A DNA stretch of 29,437 nucleotides from JBGFRR01 sp041695045. GTDB lineage: Bacteria > Bacteroidota > Ignavibacteria > UBA10030. A program made the position numbers and the translations under genes. This document shows, piece by piece, positions 15,268-24,926 of this stretch; the first letter of the stretch is position 1, and each line of letters starts with the position of its first letter. The notes below the pieces were generated by a model. That model was not told the DNA's origin, searched no databases, and saw nothing but the letters and a program-made list of their open reading frames with translations. The stretch lies in NCBI GenBank assembly GCA_041695045.1, contig JBGFRR010000143.1:1-29437 (forward strand). Reading direction: 5' to 3'.

Positions 15268-16166
15268 ATGTCCTGCTTCTGTTCCTCGATGGTGTCGGCA
15301 TCGGCAAGCCCGACCCGGAGATCAACCCCTTCTTTCGAGCACGATTACCAACACTGACGCATTTTCTTGGACGTGAGTTGTTCAGCACACGGAGGAAGCG
15401 CATCTTCAACCGCCACTGCGAGCTGGTTCCGGTCAACACAACGCTCGGTGTGTCGGGGTTGCCGCAAAGTGGAACAGGACAGGCGGCGATCTTCACCGGT
15501 GTGAACGCGGCCAAACTCATCGGCCGCCACTTCGGTCCGTATCCCACGGTTCAACTCCAACGCGTGGTCGAGCAGAAAAATATCTTCCGTCAGCTGAAGG
15601 AACGCGGCCGCTCGGTTGCGTTTGCGAATGCCTTCCCGCGAAAATTTTTCGAATACACCAATTCCGGAACCCGCCGCCTGACCGTCACGACGCTCTCATG
15701 CATGATGGCAGGCGTTCCCTTGCTGACCGCCGATGATCTTCGAGCCAACCGCGCACTCTCAGCAGACTTCAACCGCGACCGCTGGGTAGAGATGGGATAC
15801 CCTGACCTTGTTCCCATTACCCCCCAAGAAGCTGGAGAGCATCTCGCGGAGCTAACACAAGCACACGCCTTCACGCTGTTTGAGTACTGGCTTCCCGACC
15901 ACGCCGGACACAAGCAAGACATGCAATGGTCGGTCGAGTTGATAGAACGCTTCGACGGTTTCCTCGGTGCGCTCGTGAGGAAGCTTGACCTGCGAAGGAC
16001 GCTTGTGCTGACAATCAGCGATCACGGCAACATCGAAGACCTTTCGACGAAGACACACACACGCAACCCGGTACCATGCCTGGTGTTGGGAAGGGGAAGG
16101 AAGGAGGTCGCCAGGCGCATCAAGAACCTCACGCACATCACACCAACAATCCTCAGTATGTTTTGA
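15264..16166 (+). CDS. Metalloenzyme-superfamily hydrolase/mutase (alkaline phosphatase fold), substrate unknown
   Basis: The 300-residue protein belongs to the metalloenzyme superfamily that includes phosphopentomutase, cofactor-independent phosphoglycerate mutase and alkaline phosphatase. The order of metal ligands is visible: D9 in LLLFLDGVGIG, the nucleophile region LPQSGTGQAAIFTG (Ser/Thr about residue 72), DHAGH (about 211-215), SDHGN (about 251) and H in THTRNPVP (about 263). Compared with phosphopentomutase the cap domain is short and different, so the substrate is open. Overlap with dtd (GTGA) and a 3-base gap to comEC put it in the same operon. It is not an obvious part of either pathway. 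Confidence 0.82.
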   Translation: MNVLLLFLDGVGIGKPDPEINPFFRARLPTLTHFLGRELFSTRRKRIFNRHCELVPVNTTLGVSGLPQSGTGQAAIFTGVNAAKLIGRHFGPYPTVQLQRVVEQKNIFRQLKERGRSVAFANAFPRKFFEYTNSGTRRLTVTTLSCMMAGVPLLTADDLRANRALSADFNRDRWVEMGYPDLVPITPQEAGEHLAELTQAHAFTLFEYWLPDHAGHKQDMQWSVELIERFDGFLGALVRKLDLRRTLVLTISDHGNIEDLSTKTHTRNPVPCLVLGRGRKEVARRIKNLTHITPTILSMF

Positions 16167-16169
16167 TCA

Positions 16170-18551
16170 ATGACTCCCGCGTCATTCAGCCGGCGTCCTG
16201 CATTGCGCGTTGCCCTTCTCTTCGCCGCGGGTATCTTGTTGACTCGCTGGCTCCCTCTCGATCCTTATCTTTCCATCATTGTTTCTGCTGTACTGCTGTT
16301 GGTTGTTATCCTCGCGATTGCATTTCAAGCCATTCTCGTAAGGGATGCGCTTCTCCATCTTTTGCTCTGCTCGCTGGGTTTCACCCTCCAAACCCTTAAT
16401 GAAACCGATATGGTTGTCGATCGTCTCAGTGGTGCGCCGGGGGGGAGCCCGATGGAGTTTTATGGAGTTGTTGATGAGCCGCCTGTTCGTCGGCCGGCCC
16501 GAGTTCAGATTGTGGTGCAGCAGGAGGAGACGGGGCGAAGGGTTCTTGTCCATGGAAGAACAAGGGTTCTCTCGAATGCCGCACAAGGGATTGAATATGG
16601 CGATCGCGTGTTCGTGTCTGGCTTGTTAGAGCCGTTCTCCCAACCGCGTAACCCCGGCGATTTCGACTATGGGCGTTTTCTAGAACTCAACCACATTCAC
16701 GGTATGGTGCTTGTCGACGCACCCAACGGCTTGACGCTCGTGGAGCGAGCAACCTCTTTCTCGTTGGTGCGGTTGTTAGCGTCGACGCGCGCGTCACTGC
16801 TTGAGACGATCGATAGCCTGCACTCAAGTCTGGAGGCGAGTTTCCTCAAAGGCGTTCTTCTCGCAGACCGCAGCAGTATTCCGCATGATGTCTACCAAGC
16901 GTTTATCGACACGGGCACGGTCCATATACTTGCTGTCTCCGGACTCAACGTGGGCTTGATAGCCGTTCCACTTTACGCTGTGTTTGGTCTTCTCCGTCTC
17001 TCGCGCCGGATGCAAATTGTTGCAACGATGGGAGGGCTTGTTGTGTACATGGTGTTAATCGGTGCGCCGGCATCCGTTGTGCGCGCAACGATTATGGCGT
17101 CGGTTATTCTCGCCGCCGGCCTTGTTCAGCGACCGACGGACGTGTATCAGTCCCTGGGAGTTGCAGCGTTGCTGCTCTTGCTGTGGGATACGAACAACCT
17201 GTTTGACGTTGGCTTCCAGCTCTCGTTTGCAGCGGTTCTCTCTATCGTCTATTGCTATCCGATTTTTATGAAGCTCATCAGAATTCCGGAAGCGTTCGAA
17301 GAGATCAACGCCATTGACTACATCCTGAAGCTGTTTGCCGTCTCTCTCGCGGCGCAGGTCGGCACGCTCCCATTTACGGCATACTACTTTGACCGCATCT
17401 CGATCGCCTCACTGGCTGCCAACCTCGTTGTTGTTCCGGTATCGGTGTTTAACGTGATGCTCGGTTTTGCAACGCTGCTCTTCGCTCAGTGTTCCACCTG
17501 GATTGCCGCTTCGTATGCAGCGCTGAATGAATTCCTCGTTTCCTTCCTGCTGGGAATCGTCCGCACGGGAGCAAACTTACCCTATGCTTATATCGAAACC
17601 GCTACACCCTCAGCATCTTTTCTGATTATCTACTACATTGGTGTCGCCGGCGTCTTGCATCTCCCCAATCCGAAGGCTGTGAAGGTGCTGGTGATTGCAG
17701 GGCTTGTATGGCTGAATGTGGCAACGTACGCTCCCTTGCTTTACGGCAATGAGCGCAACCTGACTGTTACGGTGCTCGACGTCGGGCAGGGAGATGCGAT
17801 TGTGATCAAATTCCCGAATGGAGCTGCAGCCGTCGTTGATGCCGGACCGCGAACGTTTTGGGCAAATGCTGGAGATCGCGTTCTTCTCCCGCATCTGAAG
17901 CGGATGGGAATTACACACGTCGATGCGGTACTCCTCTCACATGCACACAGCGACCACATCGGCGGTGTGCCAGCGCTGCTTGAACAGATGAAGGTGGGAC
18001 GCGTTGTCGAGCCTGTTGTGGAGGGCAGGTCTGCATTGTATAAGGAAATTCGCACGAAGGCAGAAGAGCGGCGTGTTCCGATGCAGCAGAAAGCATTGGG
18101 CGACACGATTCATGTCGATGACGCAGTGCGTATGTATGTGTTGCATCCCTCGGAGGATGACCGGGACGTGCGGAATCTCAATAATGGTTCGCTGGTCGTC
18201 AAGCTGGTGTATGGAGAAACGACAATCCTCCTGGCCGGCGATGCGGAGCAAGAGGCAGAGGAGAAAATCCTCCGGCGTTACGACAGGTTCTTGCAGAGCG
18301 ACATCCTCAAGGCCGGCCACCATGGAAGCATGACAAGTTCCTCCGCCGCGTTCGTGAATCGCACGCGACCGACTCGCGTCGTTATCTCGGTCGGTTTGAG
18401 GAACAAATTCCATCACCCGTCGCAGGAAGTCCTTGAGCGATTTCGCGCTTCCGGTGCAGTGGTTCGCCGTACGGATTACGATGGGGCGGTCGTGTTGAGG
18501 TCGGATGGACGCTCATGGAAGGAAGTCGATTGGCGGCGTTCGGGATATTGA
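16170..18551 (+). CDS. comEC: ComEC/Rec2 DNA-uptake channel protein
   Basis: This 793-residue inner-membrane protein forms the pore for single-stranded DNA in natural transformation. Two or three N-terminal helices (LRVALLFAAGILLTRWLP, then IIVSAVLLLVVILAIAFQAIL) are followed by an OB-like soluble region, where GDFDYGRFLELNHIHGMV is the usual conserved stretch. The competence domain follows with VHILAVSGLNVGLIAVPLYAVFGLL and many helices. The C-terminal metallo-beta-lactamase domain has DVGQGDAIVI (about 535), HAHSDHIGG (about 590) and AGHHGS. All three domains (DUF4131, competence, MBL) are intact, so it should work if the other com genes exist elsewhere. It is the last gene of the prmC-dtd operon. 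Confidence 0.96.
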   Translation: MTPASFSRRPALRVALLFAAGILLTRWLPLDPYLSIIVSAVLLLVVILAIAFQAILVRDALLHLLLCSLGFTLQTLNETDMVVDRLSGAPGGSPMEFYGVVDEPPVRRPARVQIVVQQEETGRRVLVHGRTRVLSNAAQGIEYGDRVFVSGLLEPFSQPRNPGDFDYGRFLELNHIHGMVLVDAPNGLTLVERATSFSLVRLLASTRASLLETIDSLHSSLEASFLKGVLLADRSSIPHDVYQAFIDTGTVHILAVSGLNVGLIAVPLYAVFGLLRLSRRMQIVATMGGLVVYMVLIGAPASVVRATIMASVILAAGLVQRPTDVYQSLGVAALLLLLWDTNNLFDVGFQLSFAAVLSIVYCYPIFMKLIRIPEAFEEINAIDYILKLFAVSLAAQVGTLPFTAYYFDRISIASLAANLVVVPVSVFNVMLGFATLLFAQCSTWIAASYAALNEFLVSFLLGIVRTGANLPYAYIETATPSASFLIIYYIGVAGVLHLPNPKAVKVLVIAGLVWLNVATYAPLLYGNERNLTVTVLDVGQGDAIVIKFPNGAAAVVDAGPRTFWANAGDRVLLPHLKRMGITHVDAVLLSHAHSDHIGGVPALLEQMKVGRVVEPVVEGRSALYKEIRTKAEERRVPMQQKALGDTIHVDDAVRMYVLHPSEDDRDVRNLNNGSLVVKLVYGETTILLAGDAEQEAEEKILRRYDRFLQSDILKAGHHGSMTSSSAAFVNRTRPTRVVISVGLRNKFHHPSQEVLERFRASGAVVRRTDYDGAVVLRSDGRSWKEVDWRRSGY

Positions 18552-18584
18552 GTTGCCTCTCGACGTAGACAGGTCCACTGTTCC

Positions 18585-18671
18585 GAGGGAGTTTGCGCCA
18601 AAGGCGCATTAGCCTATGGCTGAGTACTCCCAAGAACAAACGGTTGTTCGGGAGTGAAACTCCCTCACAAC
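18585..18671 (+). repeat. Hairpin cluster with mutually exclusive stems upstream of the mutase (attenuator-like; repeat copy 1)
   Basis: TGCGCC-AAA-GGCGCA (18594-18608) is a 6-bp hairpin. ACTCCC (18626-18631) and, after two bases, GAACAA pair with TTGTTC (18644-18649) and GGGAGT (18650-18655). The same GGGAGT can instead pair with ACTCCC at 18659-18664 across a 3-base loop. GAGGGAGT at 18585-18592 can also pair with ACTCCCTC at 18659-18666. The second half (18646-18671) recurs at 20556-20581 with 24 of 26 bases identical. The cluster ends 63 bases before the mutase start. No T-run follows, so termination is not obvious. Confidence 0.6.
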
Positions 18672-18733
18672 GTCAGGGCGGGTTATTGCACAAGAATGAC
18701 AGCCATGAGTTCGCACGGATAGTTCTTGAATCC

Positions 18734-20362
<1,629 letters not shown>

Positions 20363-20450
20363 TTGCTCTCGAAGCAAAAAAGGAAAATTTGTATCTACTC
20401 AGCGTGTTCTCCAATCCAAGATTTTTTCTCAAGAAAAACACTTAAGAGAC
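20363..20450. other. Non-coding spacer, AT-rich
   Basis: No gene and no clear terminator for the mutase. A weak TTGCT/AGCAA stem (20364-20377) is followed by A rather than T on this strand. Confidence 0.5.
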
Positions 20451-20515
20451 TTACCACAGATTCACAGATGAATTCAAAAAATTAGTTCCGTGAAAATCAG
20501 TGTCATCTGTGGTTA
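20451..20515. repeat. Long imperfect palindrome of the ACCACAGAT...ATCTGTGGT type
   Basis: ACCACAGAT (20453-20461) is a perfect inverted copy of ATCTGTGGT (20505-20513). A second tandem copy of the 5' arm, CACAGATGA (20463-20471), can pair instead with TCATCTGTG (20503-20511). Between the arms are an AT-rich centre and GTGAAAATCAGTGTC. I recognise the pattern as one seen scattered between genes in many unrelated environmental bacteria; no function is known to me. Confidence 0.7.
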
Positions 20516-20555
20516 TTCTTTGCTTCGCTGAGCAGTTACGAAATTAACCTTAAGG

Positions 20556-20581
20556 GTTCGGGAGTTCAACTCCCTCACAAC
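20556..20581 (+). repeat. Hairpin repeat copy 2 (GTTCGGGAGT...ACTCCCTCACAAC)
   Basis: This matches 18646-18671 at 24 of 26 bases. The differences fall in the loop (TTC versus GAA region), and the GGGAG/CTCCC stem and the CTCACAAC tail are conserved. A related fragment GGCTCCCTCGCAAC follows at about 20607-20620. Stem conservation with loop change suggests a structured repeat family. Confidence 0.65.
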
Positions 20582-20648
20582 CTATGTTAAACCTTTTTGC
20601 AGGCAGGCTCCCTCGCAACAGTAACGTGTCGTCCTCTGTGGCAATACC

Positions 20649-21440
20649 ATGCAGATAACCAAATCGGAACTCAAATACCTCCGATCGCTTTCTCAGAAAA
20701 AGGTGCGTGAACGCGAGGGAAAATTCCTCATCGAGGGATGGCGCAGTATTCAGGAAGCGATCGCTGGGTCGGCGCGGATTGATCTCGCCGCCGTTGTGCC
20801 GGGGCATGATGGCCATGCACTTCAACGCAATGTGCTGACCGGGCTTCGGCGAAAGCGAATTCCCATAAAAGAAATCAGCGAGCGGGAGCTTACATCGCTC
20901 TCGAGTACGATGCATGCTCAGGGAATTATCGCTGTGGTGCATCGTGAGAGTCATCGGCTGGACGATGTGCTTGGCAAGGAGGGTGGTCTTTTCGTTGCGC
21001 TTGATGCTCTGAGCGATCCGGGAAACTTAGGGACTATCATCCGCACATGCGATTGGTTCGGCGTCGATGGGTTGTTCGTGGGGAAGGGGTCGGTAGAAGT
21101 CCATAATGAAAAGGTCGTGCGTGCAACAGCCGGGTCAATCTTTCATCTCCCAATCGTTGAACAGGTCGACCTTGTGCAAGCCGCCCACCACTTCAAACGC
21201 AACGCGGGTGTGGTCGTAGCGTTCTCCGGTGATGCATCGAAAGAGTATACCGCAGCACGCACGAACAAGCCGACGCTTCTCCTGTTCGGCACGGAAGCAC
21301 ACGGCCTCTCACAATCGCTCATCGCGGTTGCCGACGAGGTTCTCCGCATCCCGCGCTTCGGTCGAGGTGAATCCCTCAATGTCGGTATCGCATGCGGTAT
21401 CGCCCTTGCACATGTTCGTTCTTCCCACGCAGGCGACTAA
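20649..21440 (+). CDS. TrmH/SpoU-family RNA 2'-O-ribose methyltransferase
   Basis: The 263-residue SPOUT enzyme transfers a methyl group from S-adenosylmethionine to a ribose 2'-OH of rRNA or tRNA. The N-terminal substrate-binding domain (LSQKKVREREGKFLIEGWRSIQEAI) is followed by motif 1 DALSDPGNLGTIIRT (Asn and Arg of the catalytic set), motif 2 LLLFGTEAHGLS and motif 3 IPRFGRGESLNVGIACGIAL, which form the trefoil knot. Architecture matches the RlmB/TrmH-like branch with an L30e-like head; the exact target cannot be read from sequence. It has no clear ribosome site and is followed after 4 bases by the P1 peptidase gene. Confidence 0.94.
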   Translation: MQITKSELKYLRSLSQKKVREREGKFLIEGWRSIQEAIAGSARIDLAAVVPGHDGHALQRNVLTGLRRKRIPIKEISERELTSLSSTMHAQGIIAVVHRESHRLDDVLGKEGGLFVALDALSDPGNLGTIIRTCDWFGVDGLFVGKGSVEVHNEKVVRATAGSIFHLPIVEQVDLVQAAHHFKRNAGVVVAFSGDASKEYTAARTNKPTLLLFGTEAHGLSQSLIAVADEVLRIPRFGRGESLNVGIACGIALAHVRSSHAGD

Positions 21441-21444
21441 CGGT

Positions 21445-22380
21445 ATGATCACCAAGGTTCCCGGTTTCAAGGTAGGCCACTACACGGATACGGACGCTCT
21501 GACCGGATGTACCGTCATCCTTTGTCCGCCGAAGACGCGGGCGAGTTGTGAAGTGCGCGGCAGCTCACCGGGAAGCCGCGAGTTGGCGCTGTTGGCGCCG
21601 GATAAGAAAATGCAGGAGGTCCATGCGGTGTTACTTGCCGGTGGCTCGGCGTTTGGTCTCTCCGCGGCAGACGGCGTGATGAAGTGGCTTGTCGAGCACA
21701 ATATCGGCTATGAGACGCCGTGGGGAAAGGTGCCGATTGTGCCTGCGGTTGTGGTGTTCGATTTGAACGTGGGGAGTGCTTCGAGGTATCCGGATTCAGC
21801 TGCCGGCTACGCGGCGTGTGAGAGTGCATCGAGTATCGACGTTGCGGAAGGAAATGTTGGAGCAGGAACGGGCGCAACTCTTGGCAAGTGGAAAGGTATT
21901 GAGCACCGAATGAAAGGCGGTGTGGGAACGGCGTCCGAGTCGGTGAACGAAGTGATTGTCGGAGCGTTGGCGGTTGTGAATGCCGTCGGTGATGTGATTG
22001 ATGCCGGCGGACGCGTCCTCGCCGGTGCGCGGGGAGACGACGGCCGTTTTCTCGGCGAGCATGAGCCGCATCGTCCGTTTGCGCGCGGTGAAGTGTTGCA
22101 GAACACCAATACCACGCTTGTGGTCATGGCAACGAACGCAGACTTCACGAAAGTCGACCTTCATCGCATCGCACAGCGGATGCATGACGGGATGGCCCGT
22201 GCCGTTGTTCCGGTGCACACGTCGTTCGACGGCGATGCAACGTTCGCGTTGTCGTGCGGCGATGTGAACACGGACTTCGACCTCGTTGCGGAAATAGCCG
22301 CGTCGGTTACAGCGGAGGCAATTCGGCGTGCTGTGCGAGCGGCGCGAAGTGTTTCCGGTGTGTCGGCGATCAACCGTTGA
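21445..22380 (+). CDS. P1 family peptidase (DmpA/NylC-like, self-cleaving N-terminal nucleophile hydrolase)
   Basis: The 311-residue protein belongs to the P1 family, whose members include the DmpA aminopeptidase, beta-peptidyl aminopeptidases and the nylon oligomer hydrolase NylC. Family segments are PGFKVGHYTD at the start, HAVLLAGGSAFGLSAADGVMKWL, FDLNVGSASRYPD, NVGAGTGATLGKWKG and GGVGTASE. Self-cleavage is expected at N222/T223 in QNTNTTLVVMATNADFTK, with T223 as the new N-terminal nucleophile, by analogy with the Asn/Thr cleavage of NylC. Cytoplasmic: no signal peptide is visible. The ATG at 21445 is chosen because it begins at the family start and lies 4 bases after the preceding stop. 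Substrate is unknown. Confidence 0.92.
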   Translation: MITKVPGFKVGHYTDTDALTGCTVILCPPKTRASCEVRGSSPGSRELALLAPDKKMQEVHAVLLAGGSAFGLSAADGVMKWLVEHNIGYETPWGKVPIVPAVVVFDLNVGSASRYPDSAAGYAACESASSIDVAEGNVGAGTGATLGKWKGIEHRMKGGVGTASESVNEVIVGALAVVNAVGDVIDAGGRVLAGARGDDGRFLGEHEPHRPFARGEVLQNTNTTLVVMATNADFTKVDLHRIAQRMHDGMARAVVPVHTSFDGDATFALSCGDVNTDFDLVAEIAASVTAEAIRRAVRAARSVSGVSAINR

Positions 22381-22449
22381 TTTGAACTGAGGGGAATTTC
22401 CAGTATATTTTTCCCGTCGATCACAAAAGGAGAAAGGATCAGCCAGTAC

Positions 22450-23049
22450 GTGAAGGCATTAACAGAGTGGCTTCGACGCTTGAAAGCATGGGTCGAGAGC
22501 TTTGCGCAGAAACCCGGCGCGTCGTGGTCGCTCTTCATCCTTGCGTTTGTGGAGTCATCGTTCTTTCCCATCCCGCCGGATGTTCTACTTATTGCGCTGG
22601 CGGTCGCCGTTCCCGCGAAGGCATTCCGGTATGCGTTCGTCTGCTCCATCGGGTCGGTGCTGGGAGGCATGTTCGGCTACTTGGTTGGCTATCAGTTTTA
22701 CGATGTGTTGGGACGGCCGATCATTGAGTTTTACGGATTTCAAGCGCAGTATCAAACCGTTCAGACGTTGTATCAGGAAAATGCATTCTCGGCAATAGCG
22801 ATCGCGGGTTTCACGCCAATTCCGTACAAAGTGTTCACGATTGCCGCCGGCGCGTTTCAGGTTTCGTTCTCAACACTGGTGTATGCCTCGGCTCTGAGTC
22901 GCCCTGCACGGTTCTTCTTGGTGGCGGCGTTACTGTATTTCTTCGGTCCGGAGATCAAAGTGTTTATCGACAAGTACTTTGAGTGGTTATCGATCGTATT
23001 TGTGGTGTTGCTCATACTTGGTTTTGCAGTGCTTCGTTGGATCGTTTGA
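22450..23049 (+). CDS. YqaA-type membrane protein (SNARE-associated/VTT, DedA-related)
   Basis: The 199-residue protein has four to five hydrophobic segments and the features of the YqaA/DedA-related family. These are LFILAFVESSFFPIPPDVLLIALA (re-entrant ESSFFPIPPD), LGGMFGYLVGYQFYD, GFTPIPYKVFTIAAGAF and LSRPARFFLVAALLYFFG. DedA-type proteins are proposed to be lipid carriers or to support membrane homeostasis; the role of YqaA itself is not settled. The start is GTG, with AAAGGAGAAAGG about 12 bases upstream, a little far, so an internal start is possible. It begins an operon with the beta-barrel candidate 28 bases downstream. Confidence 0.9.
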   Translation: MKALTEWLRRLKAWVESFAQKPGASWSLFILAFVESSFFPIPPDVLLIALAVAVPAKAFRYAFVCSIGSVLGGMFGYLVGYQFYDVLGRPIIEFYGFQAQYQTVQTLYQENAFSAIAIAGFTPIPYKVFTIAAGAFQVSFSTLVYASALSRPARFFLVAALLYFFGPEIKVFIDKYFEWLSIVFVVLLILGFAVLRWIV

Positions 23050-23077
23050 ATTATCAACTACTCAGGAGGTTCTCACG

Positions 23078-23707
23078 ATGAAGGCGTTGCTTGCGGTATG
23101 TGTGTCTCTCTGCTTTGTTGTCGAAGCAGTTGCTCAGGATCAGAAGTCTCAGCAGAGTCCGAACTTGAAACAATACTACAGCGGCAAGTTCGGATTCTAC
23201 CAGGCGAGCGACGGGCTGAACAACGGCCTCCTGTTCGGCATCGACGGAATCACCGAGTTCGTGCACTACCGGTTGATTCTCTCGGGTGCAATCGACTTCT
23301 ACCAGAAACAGAACTTCGGGATCTTCAAGAATCCACCTGCACGGATCAACCAGCAAGCGATGATCCTTCTTCCTCTCCACGCGAATGTCGGCTTTCAGCT
23401 CGTAAGTGTATCCGATGCCGACACACGCGCGTATCTCGGAGCGGGAATCGGGTATTATCTGTATTTCTACAGCGTGGAGTATCAAAGCGAAAGCGGAGGG
23501 TTGTTTGGAGGATTGTCATCGAATACGGAATCGAGAAACGGCGGCGGCATTTTTGGTTCTGCGTTCCTCCGTATTCTCATCGGCCAGATTTTTGTTGAGC
23601 CGCGCCTTTACGTTGCCGCGAAACAAGAAGAGACTCTCCCCGGCGGCCATACCTACGTCGCTAACCCGTCGGGTTATGCCGTCACACTCGGATTCCAGTA
23701 CCGCTAA
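23078..23707 (+). CDS. Secreted protein, probable outer-membrane beta-barrel, unknown function
   Basis: The 209-residue product has a good signal peptide (MKALLAVCVSLCFVVEAVAQ). Alternating hydrophobic and aromatic/polar residues (RLILSGAIDFYQKQ, NVGFQLVSVSD, LGAGIGYYLYFYSVEY, EPRLYVAAKQEE, YAVTLGFQYR) are typical of small 8-strand outer-membrane barrels, and it ends with an aromatic-X-Arg (FQYR) C-terminus. AGGAGGT lies 7 bases before the ATG at 23078, fixing the start; the longer frame from 22979 overlaps the preceding gene. Its TAA overlaps the next ATG by one base. No family can be named. Confidence 0.8.
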   Translation: MKALLAVCVSLCFVVEAVAQDQKSQQSPNLKQYYSGKFGFYQASDGLNNGLLFGIDGITEFVHYRLILSGAIDFYQKQNFGIFKNPPARINQQAMILLPLHANVGFQLVSVSDADTRAYLGAGIGYYLYFYSVEYQSESGGLFGGLSSNTESRNGGGIFGSAFLRILIGQIFVEPRLYVAAKQEETLPGGHTYVANPSGYAVTLGFQYR

Positions 23708-24453
23708 TGAAGACTTCGCGTGGGCCGAATAGAGTTTCTCTCCCGCGCGCTCTTTCAAAGCTCGGCTTTTCCTCTCGCGCTCAGGCATTAGCGTTGATCG
23801 CCGAGGGCCGTGTAACAGTCAACGCAAAAGTCGAAAAGAATCCCCACCGCTGGCTGGACCTGCAGCGTGATTGTGTTCAGGTTGATGGCGATGCTATGCG
23901 CCGCCCCGCCACGCGATGGATTGCGTTTCACAAGCCCGCCGGCGTGGTGACGACACGAAGAAGCGAGCGCAACGACCGGACGATTTATGACGTGTTGGGA
24001 AATGTGGGTGAGGGGCTCATTCCTGTAGGACGGCTGGATAAAGAGACAACCGGATTGCTTCTCCTCACAACCGACACCACTCTTGCAGATGCTGTGACGC
24101 GGCCCGTGACTGGGCTGGAGAAAGTATATCGCCTCGCGCTTGACTGTCCGATGGGATTTAATGATCGGAGAAAACTCGAAACCGGAATTACGATCCGTGT
24201 GGAAGGAAAAGTCTATCGCACAAAACCGGCAGCGGTACATGCGGTGAGAGGAAACGAAATCGAAATCGGAATCACAGAAGGAAAAAACCGGCAGCTGCGG
24301 CGGACGATGGAAGCGCTTGGATACGAAATTCTGGCATTACACCGGACCAGTGTTGGACCTATCCGGCTTGGTCCGTTGAAACCGGGAGAGGTTCGGGTTC
24401 TTCGTTACGATGAAATAGCACAATTGAGGAGGGCATGTCGCACACGCGCATAG
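23707..24453 (+). CDS. RluB/RsuA-family pseudouridine synthase
   Basis: The 248-residue enzyme converts a uridine of 23S or 16S rRNA to pseudouridine. An S4 RNA-binding domain comes first (SLPRALSKLGFSSRAQALALIAEGRVTVN). The catalytic domain follows with AFHKPAGVVTT, PVGRLDKETTGLLLLT with catalytic D111, and TEGKNRQLRRTMEALGYEILALHR, the C-terminal conserved motif of the RsuA/RluB/RluE/RluF group. Assignment to one rRNA site is not possible from sequence. The S4 domain argues against RluE. The start ATG overlaps the stop of the gene before (TAATG). Confidence 0.95.
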   Translation: MKTSRGPNRVSLPRALSKLGFSSRAQALALIAEGRVTVNAKVEKNPHRWLDLQRDCVQVDGDAMRRPATRWIAFHKPAGVVTTRRSERNDRTIYDVLGNVGEGLIPVGRLDKETTGLLLLTTDTTLADAVTRPVTGLEKVYRLALDCPMGFNDRRKLETGITIRVEGKVYRTKPAAVHAVRGNEIEIGITEGKNRQLRRTMEALGYEILALHRTSVGPIRLGPLKPGEVRVLRYDEIAQLRRACRTRA

Positions 24454-24926
24454 TTGAAGTGTGCATCTTCAAGCTCGTTGAAAGGACGCCGCGGTACCTT
24501 CTCCTCAAACGCGCCGACGACGAAGCCGTCTATCCCGGCATCTGGCAGATTCTGAGCGGCGTTGTGAACGACGACGAGCATGCGGTCGCGACCGTACAGA
24601 GAGAATTGTCTGAAGAGACACTGCTGCCGCTCAACGCGCTGTGGGTTGTCCCGTTTGTTGACACGTTCTACCATGCCCCGAGCGATGAGATCTACTCTTG
24701 CCCCGTCTTTGCGGCTCAGGTTCCGGCTGAAGCAGAACCGGAACTCTCGGCTGAACATGCAACGTATGGTTGGTATCAGCTGAACGATGCGGTGCAACGG
24801 CTTGTATGGCCGGGTCAACGGCGTGTCATCGAGCTTGTGGACGAGTACGTGACGAAGCGAACGGAGACGAGTCGCTGGCTTGAAATTCCCAATTCCCCTT
24901 CAATAAAAAAGGAACCCTGGCTTTGA
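24435..24926 (+). CDS. Nudix hydrolase
   Basis: The 163-residue protein carries a Nudix box GVVNDDEHAVATVQRELSEE, matching G-x5-E-x7-R-E-U-x-E-E, so it should hydrolyse a nucleoside diphosphate linked to another group using Mg2+. The expected glycine two residues after EE is Leu (SEETLL), a mild deviation. The frame overlaps the end of the pseudouridine synthase by 19 bases; GAGGAGGG sits immediately before the ATG, spaced closer than usual. Its TGA overlaps the TTG start of the PfkB kinase. The substrate is not predictable. Confidence 0.92.
   Translation: MSHTRIVEVCIFKLVERTPRYLLLKRADDEAVYPGIWQILSGVVNDDEHAVATVQRELSEETLLPLNALWVVPFVDTFYHAPSDEIYSCPVFAAQVPAEAEPELSAEHATYGWYQLNDAVQRLVWPGQRRVIELVDEYVTKRTETSRWLEIPNSPSIKKEPWL

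Noticed and set aside
18593..18733. N-terminal extension of the mutase large subunit
   Set aside because: Codons run through the hairpin repeats; the family start fits 18734.
18600..18733. Cobalamin riboswitch before the mutase
   Set aside because: GGAGTGAAACTCC looks superficially like part of one, but no B12 box or the conserved junctions are present, and the same hairpin occurs after the gene.
20556..20581. tRNA T-arm fragment (GGGAGTTCAACTCCC)
   Set aside because: No acceptor, D or anticodon arm can be built around it; the repeat copy has a different loop.
21229..21444. Extension of the P1 peptidase frame into the methyltransferase gene
   Set aside because: Overlaps the TrmH frame by 200 bases; the family sequence begins at 21445.
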